Positions 28,579 to 42,299 of a stretch of DNA of 64,000 bases are shown here, in pieces. Below the pieces are notes generated by a model. The model was given only the letters and a program-made list of their open reading frames with translations, did not search any database and was not told the origin of the DNA. The DNA lies in contig JAXCGZ010016982.1 of NCBI GenBank assembly GCA_037179515.1, positions 466,485 through 530,484 on the forward strand, written 5' to 3'. Numbering within the stretch: the first letter of the stretch is position 1; each line of letters opens with the position of its first letter. Made by a program: the position numbers and the translations under genes. Source of the stretch: Halocaridina rubra. Taxonomy: Eukaryota; Arthropoda; Malacostraca; Decapoda; Atyidae.

Positions 28579-30915
28579 TACATTACTGCAAGGAAATGAA
28601 CATATTACTTTCTTATACAAACAAAGTAAGTAAACAGCACTACTTATAAACTACTCTATAATAAATACTTTTAGATCCGTTATAATAATGTGGGACACCT
28701 TTAACTAGAAAGTAAATTGAGCCTCATTTATTATGTCTCTATTGCTAATAATGCGATATATAATTTTCACAAAATTGTACAAATATTTTCTATACGACTG
28801 TCTCTTCACTTATCCCCTAAGCCAAGAATTCCCTTTTTATATTCCTGGCTTGGCCTTTGGTTGTTCTGAAATTTTAAACACTTCTAGGTATAAATATCAC
28901 CAGTACTGTCAACAATTCAAAAGTTTTTAGCTGTAATATGTAGAAATAATAAAATATTTTGTACGTGTAGTGGAAAACATTATTATTAATGGACCAACAA
29001 ATGGCTTTCAACTGGAAGTACAGTATATTATGGGTGTGAAGGGCTTTGGTGAGTTGTAGCTTGTACTAAGGTCATTATATTTATAGTACACTTTCACACT
29101 AAAGAAATGGTTTGATATATTTAATAATGTAGCATACACTATATGATCTGCTCCAAAATTTCTCTCATGAGTTACAAAATTCACCTTCGACTTTCCAAGA
29201 TAAAAAAAAAAATGGTGTATGTTTCAAAATGCATGCCAGAACAAAATAAAGTGTAAAATTGCTTAGCAGATTATGTTAGACTATCATAGGGAAAAATAAC
29301 CAAACAATTTGTAATGCTGTATTCTTGTGAAACCCCTAAAACTTGTATTTATGGTTTATAAGCGGTCATAACTACTGTGTATTTAAGTATGGAGGTCAGT
29401 TTCTTTTTAAATAGCATCCAAATTTTAAGTGATGTGGAAAACTAAATGCGTGTCCCTTTATTGTATTTTAATGCTGAATACTTTGGAACATACACAAAAG
29501 AAAATATTTTTAAAATGCTGGTGAAGAACAGTGTACCATTTCCCTAAAGGTGAGAAAATTAATGATGCTAGTTGATATACAAGATTTGATGTGCATATTA
29601 CTCGAATAATTTGGAGCCAAATACCAAGTTAGATTTAAAGAGCAGACACTCTTGATGTGTTTAATAAATGGAGAAGACTTTTATCATTTCATCATTTACA
29701 GTCTGTGTGCATGATTACATGCTAAGGAAAACTTATAGTTATTGTTAAAGCCTGGTTGATATTATTTGTCATTTCAAGATACTGCATGTCCTTCAGCAAA
29801 GTGGAGCAGGTACTTTAAAGTTATCTATGTAGTGGTAGTTTCACCTGAGCCAATGCTAAGACTTCTATACGAAAGAATATGCATGCTTCTGTTAGGAGAT
29901 ATTTGTAAATGACTTGAATGACTATTGTAAATAATCTCCCACATTCACTTACAATAAACAACAAAATAGCTGAGTATTAGGTAGTTTATCTGTTATATTA
30001 CAAATTAATTTTGTTCTAATTATCTGTTATAGCCACACTTGAACTATAAAGAAAGCATATAATCATGTTCATTTAAAGTAATTAAGCTTTTCCAGGCAAC
30101 ACTAATGCACAAATATAAAAGCACCAGTGTCAGGATATCATATGCACGGAAATTATTCATAGATACTAATACCTGGAATGCTACAAAATGTAATGTAATA
30201 CGAGTATGTCATGTATTGTAGGTTTACATCAATTAAATCAAGGTTCTCAATATTTTTTTTTTACCACCATTTTTTCAGCCGCTGGTAGGAAAATGTGAAA
30301 TTACTTTCACATGAAGAAAAATTTTTATGATAAGTTGATTCGATATGTTAAAAGAAAATATAGACCAAATAAAACACCAACTACACTGGGGTGTGGTCAC
30401 ATTATATAAGACTACTAAGACGTCATTTAAATTATTTGCAGACCATAAAGACAGCAGAAACAAACTAAGTAAGCTGCAGCATATGTTACAGTTGAGTGTA
30501 TTAGGTGATATTTCAGTCACTACCAACCAATACCTTGATGTTGTCAGAATTATATTACATTTTAGAAATATTTCTCTCCTATTTCACTGCCAGTGTTACT
30601 TATTAATTATTGACGAGAATGAAGTTTTAGTGTTCTTTATTTATACAAAAATTTTAAATTAAATTGACATGTGTAATGATTTGAAAACACTGTCAGAATG
30701 CAAATCTACAGATACAATGATTATATAATTCAATACCAAACTTTTAGAAGCTTTTTATAGAACTTCATTGATTCCTTATTTACAATTCTTCTTTTTTACT
30801 TCTGTTTCTCATTATTTATCATTAATAACTGTATTTAGCCCTACAAGATGCTGGTGACAGTAAAATGAGTGATTTTTGTGTGCCTATATGCATCCCTTCA
30901 ACTGCTTTTCTCTAG
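28579..30915. other. End of the 11 kb intron; nothing recognised
   Basis: AT-rich intron up to the pyrimidine tract of the proposed last exon. Short open frames on both strands look random. Confidence 0.5.
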
Positions 30916-31081
30916 GCATCAGTTTGTGCTTCTAGAATCTAATTGCTCTCAAAACAGAGATGCACTTAATAGTTCAAGCTACACATTTACATTGGTGATT
31001 CGTTTTACAGGCTCTGCAAGCATAAGGGGTCGACATGCCAACTCAGAGAAACCAGAAATCTACTTTCCCATGCTATATTAG
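30916..31081 (+). CDS. Probable terminal exon of the NACHT-WD40-like gene
   Basis: A strong pyrimidine-rich acceptor (ttcaactgcttttctctag) precedes 30916. One base completes the GG left by exon 8, and 54 sense codons then run to TAG at 31079-31081. The encoded tail begins GHQFVLLESNCSQNRDAL and ends EKPEIYFPMLY. Support is the exact phase match, the open frame and the acceptor; I have no homology support, and the intron would be 11.2 kb. An alternative acceptor inside it (tttacag before 31011) would put the tail in a different frame. Confidence 0.55.
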
Positions 31082-31237
31082 CAATGACCCAGGTTATGTT
31101 CCAAAATGGTGGACATAAGTCATTTGAACGTTAGTCAGTTATCATATTTACAGTAAAAGCCATGTAAATTTCCAAGGTACAATCCTACAGTGACAGGGAC
31201 TGCAAATATTTATTTAAGCATATACTTTGGTGAGCAT

Positions 31238-31260
31238 TGGGGAGAGAGAGAGAGAGAGAG
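31238..31260. repeat. (GA)n microsatellite
   Basis: A run of gagaga in the presumed 3' UTR or flank of the WD40 gene. Confidence 0.9.
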
Positions 31261-31364
31261 TTATAAGGACAAGATTAGTATCTCATAGACTTTGCAGACC
31301 ATAGCGAGGGGATACTTCATAATTACTTGGTGATACATTCCCAGTACACATTCATCTTAGTGTG

Positions 31365-31570
31365 TGCAGGAGTCTTTTAAAATTTCTTTTGAACTGCTCC
31401 ATGGTAATGCTGTTAACAACACTCTCTGGAAGTTGATTCCAAGTGGAGCAGATCTTGCACATGTGAAAATTTTCACGTACATCAGTGCTAAGCCTTTTAA
31501 TATCTATATCTAACTTGTATTCAAATTGAATAATTTTTTGTGGTCAACCTTGTCAAAGCAATCCAGTATT
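31365..31570 (-). mobile_element. LINE C-terminal fragment (CR1/L2-type)
   Basis: The minus strand reads RLSTDVRENFHMCKICSTWN, then LPESVVNSITMEQFKRNFKR and LLHTLR with a stop. W-N-x-L-P-x-x-V-V followed by an F-K-x-x-L pattern is the standard end of CR1/L2-type ORF2, but the family differs from the dominant CR1 in this window. The upstream part ILDCFDKVDHKKLF is also recognisable. Confidence 0.7.
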
Positions 31571-31571
31571 T

Positions 31572-31850
31572 TAAATACAGTCACCTCACGATTTATGAGA
31601 GTTTAAACTATGCAAATTTGGATTTGCACGTCTACAAAGTAATAGTGAAAAAATTCGAAATACGCCTTTAATGCGAGCAAGAAAAAACGAGGTGCTGAGT
31701 GGAAGAAAAATGGACCTAATGACCATTAGCCAGAGCTTGTGCCTTTATTTGCAGTGTGGTTGGTCAGTACCCTCTACAAAATGTGATTTTCACCCTTATT
31801 GGAGTGATTTTCCACATAAGTCATTGTTGTACTAGTACAATGATTTATGA
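31572..31850 (+). mobile_element. Possible Tigger-like end (CAGTCACCTCACG)
   Basis: TA plus CAGTCACCTCACGATTTATG, followed by aaactatgcaaatttgg, resembles the terminal repeat style of the Tigger elements here. No matching right end was found. Confidence 0.3.
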
Positions 31851-31859
31851 CTCTTTCTT

Positions 31860-32065
31860 TCTCTGAGGAAGGAAACTACCAGGTGGAAGTAAAAGGAAAG
31901 TTTGTGAATGGTGGAATGAGTAGGTGATTGCAGTAGCAACTGAAAAAGAAAACCAGGCAAATGAGGTATGGTTGCAGGTAGTTAATGCAAAGGTATTTGA
32001 AAGGTATAGTGCAAAAAGGAGGTTAGCAAAGAGCATGGTGATGGAGGCAAAGAGAGAAGCAGATG
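31860..32065 (+). mobile_element. RTE-like LINE linker fragment
   Basis: The frame reads KVCEWWNE, then VWLQVVNAKVFERYSAKRRL and AKSMVMEAKREADV. WWNEE followed by Lys/Arg-rich helices is the linker between endonuclease and RT in RTE-type ORFs. The fragment ends where a minus-strand CR1 tail begins. Confidence 0.65.
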
Positions 32066-32600
32066 TAATTACCTAATTGTACATACGGGAAAGACTCCTT
32101 TGCTATTACTCCCCATCTCCTGGTCGGTTACATTTCCGTACTCAGTGATACTTATCATATTTGTCCTTTAAACTTTGAATTGAGTTAGTATTAACTACCT
32201 GCTCACTTAACGACTTCCAATCATCAACTACTCTTAATCTGAAAAAGTACTCCCTTACATCCTGCAAAGAAGCTTTCTTACAAAGTTTCAAACTATGACC
32301 TCTAATTCTAGAGCCAACCATATTAAAATATCGATCCCTATATACTCTGTCAAAATCAGGAGGGAATTTAAAAACTTTCACCATATCCCCCCTCATTCTT
32401 TTAACTTCGAGTGATGTTAAGTCTAATATCCTCAGCCTCTCCTCATAACTGAGATTTCTTATTTCTGGAACCAGTTTCATGGCGTGTCCTTGAACTTTTT
32501 CCATTTTATTTATGTGCTTTTTCAAGTGTGAGCTCAAAAAGGGGGCTGCATATTAAAGCTTTGACCTCACACAAGTTACATAATATTTCTGAAGATTTGC
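32066..32600 (-). mobile_element. CR1/L2-like LINE C-terminus and 3' tail
   Basis: Minus-strand frame 32537-32142 is open for 131 residues: HLKKHINKMEKVQGHAMKLV, PEIRNLSYEERLR, RMRGDMVKVFKFPPDFDRVY, then LRVVDDWKSLSEQVVNTNSI and a stop. The tail gtacaattaggtaattac follows. It is the least broken CR1 C-terminus in the window. Confidence 0.85.
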
Positions 32601-33655
32601 AAAAACTCAAAGCCTTTTCCTGTATAATGGCTCAAGTCATAAGAGTGCTGCAGCTATTTAAGTCTTCAATCCAAGACATTAGGAGTCTCTCCAAATTTAC
32701 TATCCAGTCACTCTGCGAACAAGATATGTGAACTTCAGAATGCAGCAGTTGAGCTTTTCATTCCAAAGCTCCGGCGTTTTTATTGACACTCGATCGTTGT
32801 TGGGGGCATACACATTGAGTGGGTGATATCAACAGCACTCTCTTGGTTTTTACTTTGCCAAGTTATTTCCATCTGCTTCTCAAGCATTAACATATGTGTA
32901 CGAAAAACGTTACCTTTATCTCCCATATTTAATTCAATATAAAATGTAGATAAGGGAAAACAGAACACAATTGGAAGAGAATAGAAAAAAAAATTATACT
33001 CTCGATAGAGAGAAAACAAATTTACAAAGATGAATATGTGACACTTTGACGTCATATGCCATTAGCGCCATCTATGGACGAAAATACAGAACAGCTGGGA
33101 AAGTTTTCATCGTTGTACTCAATATCTTGATGATGCAAGAGTAAAACAGGGAACATGAGTGTGATAAACAACGGTGACCCCATGTATATACCTTTCAGTA
33201 AAATGAATTCCTCTTCAACCTCTACGAACTGCTCTGTACCCTTGTATTTGCTTTATGGTACAAGTCACTATGGTATCTTTAAGGGAAAAGCATGTGAAAA
33301 AAGAAGAGTTATCTGAGAGGAATACACAAATTTCGAATATGTTCTATTTCCTTTCCAAGACGTCTAAAATTCCAGTTCTGCATTCTATTATATTCTGTGT
33401 TTGATGGAATGATGGGGTCAAACAGAAAGAAAAGTGTTGTAGACGGAAGGTGTATATATTTTAGTCTCCATGGAGCTTATCAATACCTACCTCCTTCCTC
33501 CTATGTAGTTCTTGGATGTTTAGATTTAGTCTAGTGAAATAGAATGAAGCAGGCTGTCTTGATAATGACAACGCAGAGAGAGACACTTGACGGGCTGCAT
33601 GGAGACTCAGAAAAAGTGTGCTTTTCCTTCATCACTGTGTCCTGTTGTTATTTTC
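32601..33655. other. Between-gene sequence; nothing recognised
   Basis: No coding or repeat feature that I can name. Confidence 0.5.
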
Positions 33656-34130
33656 ATCTTTCTTATCGTTTTGAATATTTATGTAAAATCTTTACAAACT
33701 TTCCACAAAATTTACTGCAGTCGTCACATATCAAAGAGAAGGCAATGTATGTTTTTATTTTATTTTGAACTTTGAATTCCACACCATAGGGAATATTTTT
33801 TTTTATTTTAAACTTAATTTTTGTTTGTTTTATACAATGTACATCCTCCAAAATTACAATAAACTGAACTGTAGTCTTCACACATCAAAGAGAACACTAT
33901 GCTTAATGGCATAATTTACTGTGACTTTTATATACAGGTATTCTATATTTTTAGCCTAAATACTATAAATCTTTAGTCTTCAAATATCAAATAGAAAGCT
34001 CATTGTATGGAGCAGTTCATTTTTTTAGACTTTTTTTTCAGTTTTTAAACTTTAATGAATAACCTTTAAACTTACAATGAATAGAACTGCAAAATTCAAA
34101 GATCAAATAGTCTTCAAACTTAATGGACGA
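33656..34130. repeat. Degenerate tandem repeat
   Basis: The words cacatatcaaagagaa (33727), cacacatcaaagagaa (33879) and caaatatcaaatagaa (33979) recur, each preceded by agtc(g/t)t and followed by AT-rich text ending in an actttgaa- or aacttta-like stretch. The spacing is about 100-150 bp. Confidence 0.45.
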
Positions 34131-35984
34131 TTTCTATTTAGTTCCCCCCCCCCTTTTTTTTACTTTTATGAGAATATTTTTAAGCTTATCAGAAGTAGAA
34201 CTGAGATTTATACTCATCATGGACAATTCTTGTACAGCTTTCAACATTTTCTATTTAACTTACATGTAAACCTTCTAAATTTAACAGGAGTCACATCACA
34301 ATATGAGAGAAATTTAATTCAAAATTTGGGAAGATGAACTGGATATATTTTGAGCTAGCACCATCTATTCTTTTAATGAATCTTAAATTGGGAACTTTTG
34401 AATACAATAATTTAGTAATTTTTTATTCGAACATGTAAGTTGAAGTGTAAAAATAATTACACCATGGATTGGAAGAAATCACACTATGGATTGGGAAAGA
34501 TAACCAGCAACCTACCGTTTGGCTTAATCTTCTGGTGAGCCACTAAGTATCATGATCATCTCCACTCTTTCCCCCTTTGGTGATCCCTAGAGTTATGCCA
34601 CCATATCCACCCATGCCACGGATCACTCATCAAGTTGACAATATACAGATTTTGTGCATGCACAAGTTGCTTAAGTGGACATCTCGGCTTTGGTTCACAA
34701 TAATAAGAGTGCATGCCTCACACCAGCTTATGTCTGCTACAATCTTTTAGGGAATCAAGATTTTATTTACTTGAATTTATTTTGTTGGCAAGGACGTTTA
34801 TAAATCTGAAGTTGGCTGATAGGCTATTAAGTGAGACATAATTGTATAGAAAGGATTTCTTTTGAATTATCATTAAAGGAGAATGTGTGGTATGAAGAAA
34901 CTGGGAATTCTTGACAACTCAGTTCTAGGCATTACTCTTGGCCCTGATATTGCTAAGATCCGGGTTGGGGAGTTATTTTTAGCATCATGACTTATTAAGG
35001 AGAATCTTATCACCTATTGATCTTCTAATAAAAGCGAAAGTTTTGGAGTGGTTAGTTATACAAAAAATGAGACAGTTACCCAATTTTTCTTGCAGCTCCA
35101 TTTATTCTTGTGCCTTGACGAATTACCCTTTTATAAACAGTTACAATTTCACATTATCATTCCCACTTTATAACCCCTGGAGCAGACATCAGTGGAATAT
35201 CGGAGCTTTTAGTCCCTTCAGTCCATCCTCTCAAGAACACCTTTACTTTCTCAGAGGGGAGCCTTATAAATATGTGTCATCCATTAGTATTATCTCGTCA
35301 TCAGTCCCTATAAGAAAGTTCAACAAGCTAGTTCTCGGATTTCTTCTGGATTCCAGAACAATGTCACAGAGGCTTGTGTCAATATGAGAAGGGAAAAATT
35401 CTTTTCTAGATACGGAAAAACTTTCTCCATCGCGTTCCTACAGTAGGAATAACATTAGAATATGGATCACCTCCTCAGCTTCTAGGAAAGAGAAGTTAAA
35501 ATGGCTCTCAGATCCGGTCGATGATCATGCACTGCATGTACAGGTATTGCTAAGGCCTCACACCAGTCAATAGAAAACCAGACCTAATTGGTTTTTTGAA
35601 CAACCAATATCATATGTATGGTCAATATAGACAAGGACTTAGAGAATCTTGAGAGGGGAAGGGGACCTCTTAGGGATCCTTAAATGAAGAAATTCTCATT
35701 ATACAAAGCATGGAACTTGATATGCTTGAGGTCCAGTTCATCTGGGAAAGTCCTCAGAGAGGAATAGACATGAGGGATACTTTATTGAAAGAAATGACAA
35801 TGTCTCCTGATACAAAACACAATGTAAACGTGGTGTACAAATGGATAGTGAAATGACTGAAATAGGGAAGTCGGTTGAATTGAATTGAAACAAAGAGAAG
35901 ACTGGGATCATCACCCTGAGGGCATTCTTCCCCAGGAAAGAAAAATAAGTTGGAGAGGGAAAACAAATGAGGTTTGGTTTAGTT
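34131..35984. other. Between-gene sequence; unassigned
   Basis: One plus-strand open frame at 35043-35387 and one minus-strand frame at 35754-35966 are unrecognised. They may belong to the adjacent LINE and DIRS debris. Confidence 0.4.
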
Positions 35985-36300
35985 AGTCTCCTATATTTTG
36001 GATAAAAGGTCGTATTTACCTAAAAAGTCAATAATTTTATTAAAAGAAAACGCATCTGATTCTGCAAGCATCAGAGATAGATTTAAATTTTGTGCACCAA
36101 AGTACTCACGTCTGGCAGTACTGTATTTTCCACAGGTTATCAGGACATGTTTAACTGTTAGTGGAGCATTGCATCTTTCACAGACTGATCCATTACATTC
36201 CCCAGCCATCATATATGCATAGGTAAGGATAGTGTGCCCAATGCGTAGTCATGCAAGTGGGAAGTCAGTAGCAAAAGGCCTATAAGAGATAGTCACACTC
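35985..36300 (-). mobile_element. Jockey-superfamily LINE C-terminal zinc-finger fragment
   Basis: The minus strand reads LRIGHTILTYAYMMAGE, then VCERCNAPLTVKHVLITCGK, a C-x2-C...H-x4-C knuckle, followed by a FGAQNLNLSLMLAESD tail ending at a stop near 35991. R-(I/L)-G-H-T...C-x2-C...H is the hallmark after the RNase H domain of Jockey/I-type ORF2. Confidence 0.85.
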
Positions 36301-36429
36301 TACAAGGATAGGTATATTTTCACTATTCCAAAGAAAAATGTCAAAATCCAGAGCGGTAATGGATCTCTTAACAAGAACATTCCATGCAGTAGGTTCAGTG
36401 TGATAATAGGAGATAATGTGAAGCAGATT

Positions 36430-37540
36430 CTCTCAAATACTCCTTGACCACCATCAGAGACTTAAATGATTCAGAAGGGCATATTGCATTTGTCACTGCT
36501 GGGACCCAGAATGGAAAAAATGAAGTTCTGCTGCTAGTCCCTCTCATTTATCAAGAACTGTGCCAAAGACATTCTCAAATAGCTCTACTTATAAAGGAAA
36601 TCCGAGAAAAGAATTTTCAGACAGCCATTAAATTTCACAACCTCAATAGACTTATACCGGTTTCATTTGGAATTTTTCCATAAATACCATAAACTTCTCA
36701 CATTCACAACATCAGCATGTGTTCAAAGAAGTCATGAATCTCTTGAATAGAATTGGAGGAGGTAATGGCATATCTCCAATTCACATAAATAGTGGAACTC
36801 ATTCTTTTAAAAGGGTTCAAAAGCAGGTAGTAGCTTTGCCTGTTTACATTACTTTCTGGGGATATGGATAGCTACTACCACTCTCAATAAAAGTCTACCT
36901 GTTTTCACCACTATCTACGAGGACATTTCAATAGACACCTCTAAAAAGGGCTGGGGATTCCATATTTCAGATGGTCTAAAGGTAGCAAGATTTTTGTCCT
37001 CACATGTGAACCACTATCGCACATAGGTATAGGTGTTACAGTGTTCTAGATCATCTTGAAGAAATTTAAGAGCGAGGATGGATTCATATCAGCAGCTCCA
37101 CTGCAAGAACCTGACAGCAGTCCACTGCATACTGCATATAAAGCTTAGGAAGATTCCGAGGCCTTAGCCAGAGGGCATTAGCACTAAAGATACTGTTGAG
37201 GAAGATGGAGCTCACATATTCAGCATACCATGTCGAATATGTAAAGACAGTTATTGAAGAAAAACTCTTATCAACGTTGTCTCCAGTTGAAATGGTTATC
37301 AGGGGAAATCTCAATCCAGGAAGTCATGGAACTAGTTTTGAACTTTCAGATGAATTTGAATTGCCACAGTAAAGAATGGGAAGCTTAGTCACGTTATAAG
37401 AGCAAACTTTCAAGATTTTTGGAGACTCCAATCTTTCATATTCTGGCAGAGCTTAGTGGGCTATCCATCCACGATCTCTGGAACTTCGGGAGGAAGCGCT
37501 TTGGGAACATTGCATTAGAAAATCCAGTACTGTCTCAGCA
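36430..37540 (+). mobile_element. DIRS-like retroelement fragment (RT end to RNase H)
   Basis: With frameshifts it reads SPVFTTIYEDISIDTSKKGW, then GFHISDGLKVARFLSSHVN, equivalent to the start of the DIRS RNase H (D-x-S-x-x-GWG), and near 37180 a stretch equivalent to the INxLE...ALxxF region. The upstream frame 36444-36683 is the likely RT end. No tyrosine recombinase was found nearby. Confidence 0.55.
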
Positions 37541-38639
37541 AATGGGGACAACAACCTATAACTGTCCCTTATCACCCCTTCTTTCCCTATAGATTTTTTA
37601 TAGATCTAAGGTTGTCTTCTTTTCCAGAGGTAGTTTCTGTTCTCTTGAGAGCCACATGGGAATAGTCAACAGTGCCGCATGGTGACAGCGAAATGTAAAA
37701 TACTTCTTCATTGTTCAAAATAAGACCATTATAATAATGCAGTGAGATGGTTGAGAAAGCATCCATAATATTGTGGATTCTCTAAAACCATCCCTTTTAT
37801 AAATATACACTATCAGACGCTTCTCCAAAAACATGTGAAAGCTTTGAAGCACTGAAATGATTCAAACCAATCCTGTTTAGAATTACTCTAAGTCACTTAA
37901 TATTATTATAAGAGACTTTTGTCATTGTCGTGTTACATATAACTAAGGAAAACTAAACAGCCTGTGAGACTAAAGGTATGTTCAGCCTGGAAAACTGATC
38001 TTTCAATTTACCTTTAGAATGTACAGTATTTGTTTTCAATTCAATTCATAATATCTGACGCTATATTAATGCACTTATTACAGAGGATACTGAATATTTA
38101 TCTCACATATGTCCTTTTTTTCTAGGTAATTGCATAAACCTTGTTTCCTGCTGATGATATGTGTGAATGTGGCAGCAAAGGTATGCATTCTGGCATGTGA
38201 TGGCCTCAAGTACAAGTCATGGTGTCTGTTCAAAGACAGCTTTGTCTGCACCAACGACCAAAGTCATCTCCACAATGGATGTCAATCTCAACTTTCCATA
38301 TGCGAGTCACCTGCTTAGAATGTGATGTACATGAATGGTGTGGCATAGTATGTCATGTTCAATAGTATACCCAAATATCACATCTTCACGAGTAAAAATT
38401 ATGGACAACTTCAGCTAGTCAAGTTCATTCAACATTATATTGTCTAAATGGCACAGTATTTCATTTTAACATAATTATACGGTATTTAATATTTAAATTT
38501 CAATTGAATGAAATAGCATTTGTGACATGTTTAAAGCATACATACTCAAAGTATTCAATATATTAAAAAGGAATATGTGATTGGTGCTTTGTCTGTATCT
38601 GTGTATGATTTTACAGGCACATTAGCAAGTGTTCATTGG
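37541..38639. other. Between-gene sequence; nothing recognised
   Basis: No supported feature. Confidence 0.5.
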
Positions 38640-39953
<1,314 letters not shown>

Positions 39954-40126
39954 TTAAAGCCTGCCCTTCAGTACTGAATGAGCATTCTGTTGTCGGTGGA
40001 AAAATTCTTCAAATTTGGGACACAGAATAAAACCACATTTTGCATCTCTGACAACCTGGAAGTGCATACTGTTGCTGACAAAACCAACATCACACTCCCT
40101 GCAAGGAAGTGTCCCCCAAGCTGGTA
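39954..40126 (-). CDS. Unassigned candidate terminal exon
   Basis: On the minus strand a long pyrimidine-rich tract (tttatttcttaatgattgcttctcttcag in part) ends at 40127. It is followed by 56 codons closed by TAA at 39956-39954. The product has a short cysteine-bearing stretch (GTLPCRECDVGF) and the sequence GFILCPKFEEFFHRQQ. I do not recognise it. No partner exon was found between 40.2 and 44.9 kb, so it could be an alternative B9D1 3' exon, part of another gene, or chance. Confidence 0.25.
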
Positions 40127-40767
40127 CTGAAGAGAAGCAATCATTAAGAAATAAAGGAGGAAATATTAGACAAAGTGTATCAGACAAAGGAAATGGTGCA
40201 ATCCTTTCAGAATACATGAAATATCAACAGTAACTTCCATTTTTTAAATATTATTCACAATGAGAGTTATGAGCATGTGAAAAAGGTTAAATAACATATG
40301 ATGGAATATAACTATAAGCTGAAAAAATGAGCAATTTAATCCTGCAAACCAATTTTACTTAATAGGAATATTAAGTACCAAAGTGAACACACATTCTTTT
40401 CAGGTAAATATGATATCAGCACATAAGATATGCGACAGCAAGCACCCTGCACTACCCAAGTTATATTAACATACCTTAACCAAAATAAGAAAATCAATAT
40501 CACAGAAACATTGGGGTAGATGAACACCAACTATGGCTTCCTGTTTAATGGTTGGTAAAGATAGCAATCTGCTGGAGATACACATTCGGTCACCATTGTT
40601 CGTCACTAGCTAGGACCATGAAAGCACAACTAAAAACAAGGAGACGAACAAAGAAACTATTTTTTCCAATAGAAATAATGTAATTGGGGTTTAATAGGAG
40701 CCGGCCATCCTACAACTATGTCTTATATTGATTACAAACCACTATAAAATTAGATGTTATATAAGTA

Positions 40768-41570
40768 TACAGTAGTGCCCCAACCCACGAATTTAATCTG
40801 TTCCAAAAACCTGTTCGTGGGTTGGAATAATTTTTTCATGAAAAAGCACGTAAATTCAAAATTAATCCGTTGCTAGTCACAATACATATTCATTTTAAAA
40901 TTTTGCTAATGAGTATAAACTTGAAATATAATACATATTGTATGTATATTATCTGTAAAAGGAAAATTACATTAATATTAGAAAGGAATTCTACTCTAAA
41001 TAAAACATGTACATATTCAATTGAAGACAAGTGATACCCTGTATAAAATAGCAAAGTCCAAATATATCCAGATTCATTTTCACAAAGTTCATAAAATTTA
41101 AACCTAAACGTCACCCAAAAACATTGCCCTTTCCCCCTGGGCAGCACTTTATCAGTGCTTCTAATCTGAAATATAAATCTCTATAAACTTTTTGTTAAAA
41201 GGAAGTCCATGAATGGTTTTATCTTGTCCAACTTTTTAACTGGTCCATTTGTAAAGGTTGTCAAATCTACAACCACTAACCACTTTCCTTAATTAAAAAA
41301 ATAAAAAAAAAAAAAAATGCAAACATCACATGATGAGTGCAAAAATATGAGACTGAATCAGGACGTGCTCAAAAAAGTAAAGGGAAGAGAGCAGGTAAAA
41401 TAGCTGCAGCATTCCGTGAAAAAATCTATGATTTTGAAATGAAAGGATAAAAGAGATGGTACTATTTTGAAAACAGTTCATGATAATTCAGTAGTGAAGA
41501 CTACTTTGAATAGTGGAAAAGAATATAATATTCTAAAAGCATCTGCTGACTACAAATTATAAAATGGTTG
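40768..41570 (+). mobile_element. Tigger-like element, left end only
   Basis: TA plus CAGTAGTGCCCCAACCCACG, then aatttaatctgttccaaaaa, is the classic layout of a Tigger-type terminal region, including an internal inverted echo (acctgttcgtgggttgg). A plus-strand frame at about 41395-41560 (GKIAAAFREKIYDFEMKG, then GTILKTVHDNSVVKTTLN) may be coding debris. The right end was not found. Confidence 0.5.
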
Positions 41571-42129
41571 GAAGTGATCTTTCTGATAATCTCCTATATT
41601 ATATCACAAGTCAATGCAACAAAGCTGAAAAAGTGCTATAAAATATTTTCAGATATATGTTAGATACGGCAGTGCTAAATGCTCTTTTTACTTATAAGAA
41701 ACTTAGTGGGAGCTTACGAGAATATATTTTATCATGAACAGAAGTGAAAGGAATAACAGTAAATAGGCAAGCTCACTGCCTATTCCAAGTACTTGTGGAG
41801 GATGGCCTTAATGGCTCCCAGCAAAACCTTCATAACTACTCAGCCGCCATTTTCTGATTTTTATACTCCTGTTCTGTAGCAAAAATAACCTGACAGGAGT
41901 TGTGCTCAGAGCAGAAAGGATAATAAAAGAAAGGCAAGTTCATATAGTTGTGTTGCACCTTCTTTATGACAAAAGTTTACATATGTAACCCAGAGGAAAT
42001 AAATAAACTTTTCTTTTAGTAATTTTTATTCATTTATTAATGTATTAGCTCTTACAAGAACCAAAATTTCTAGAAATTGATAACTACTGCAATAATTACA
42101 AAAAAATTATCTAGCATGTTATTGGCCCA

Positions 42130-42259
42130 TATTTGACCTGTGTATGAAGCCAATGCATGTAAGATGTTGCCTGCTTATTTTATTTTGCATTATAATAATA
42201 ATAATAATAATAATCTTCATCAGCTTTATTAGTCCGTTTTTATACAGGGTTGCTGTCTA

Positions 42260-42290
<31 letters not shown>
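42130..42290. repeat. Flanking repeat, left copy, with (ATT)n
   Basis: The text from ccaatgcatgtaagatgttg through (TAA)n, tcatcagctttatta and ggttgctgtctatatta recurs at 43332-43490 in the same orientation. The two copies bracket a LINE fragment. Confidence 0.85.
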
Positions 42291-42299
42291 AATAATTAT

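Noticed and set aside
31011..31081. Alternative short last exon using the acceptor tttacag before 31011
   Set aside because: Joined to exon 8 it shifts to another frame. The acceptor at 30915 has a better pyrimidine tract and keeps a long frame.
35043..35387. 114-codon plus-strand frame as a host exon
   Set aside because: No domain recognised. It lies beside LINE and DIRS debris and has no clear splice context.
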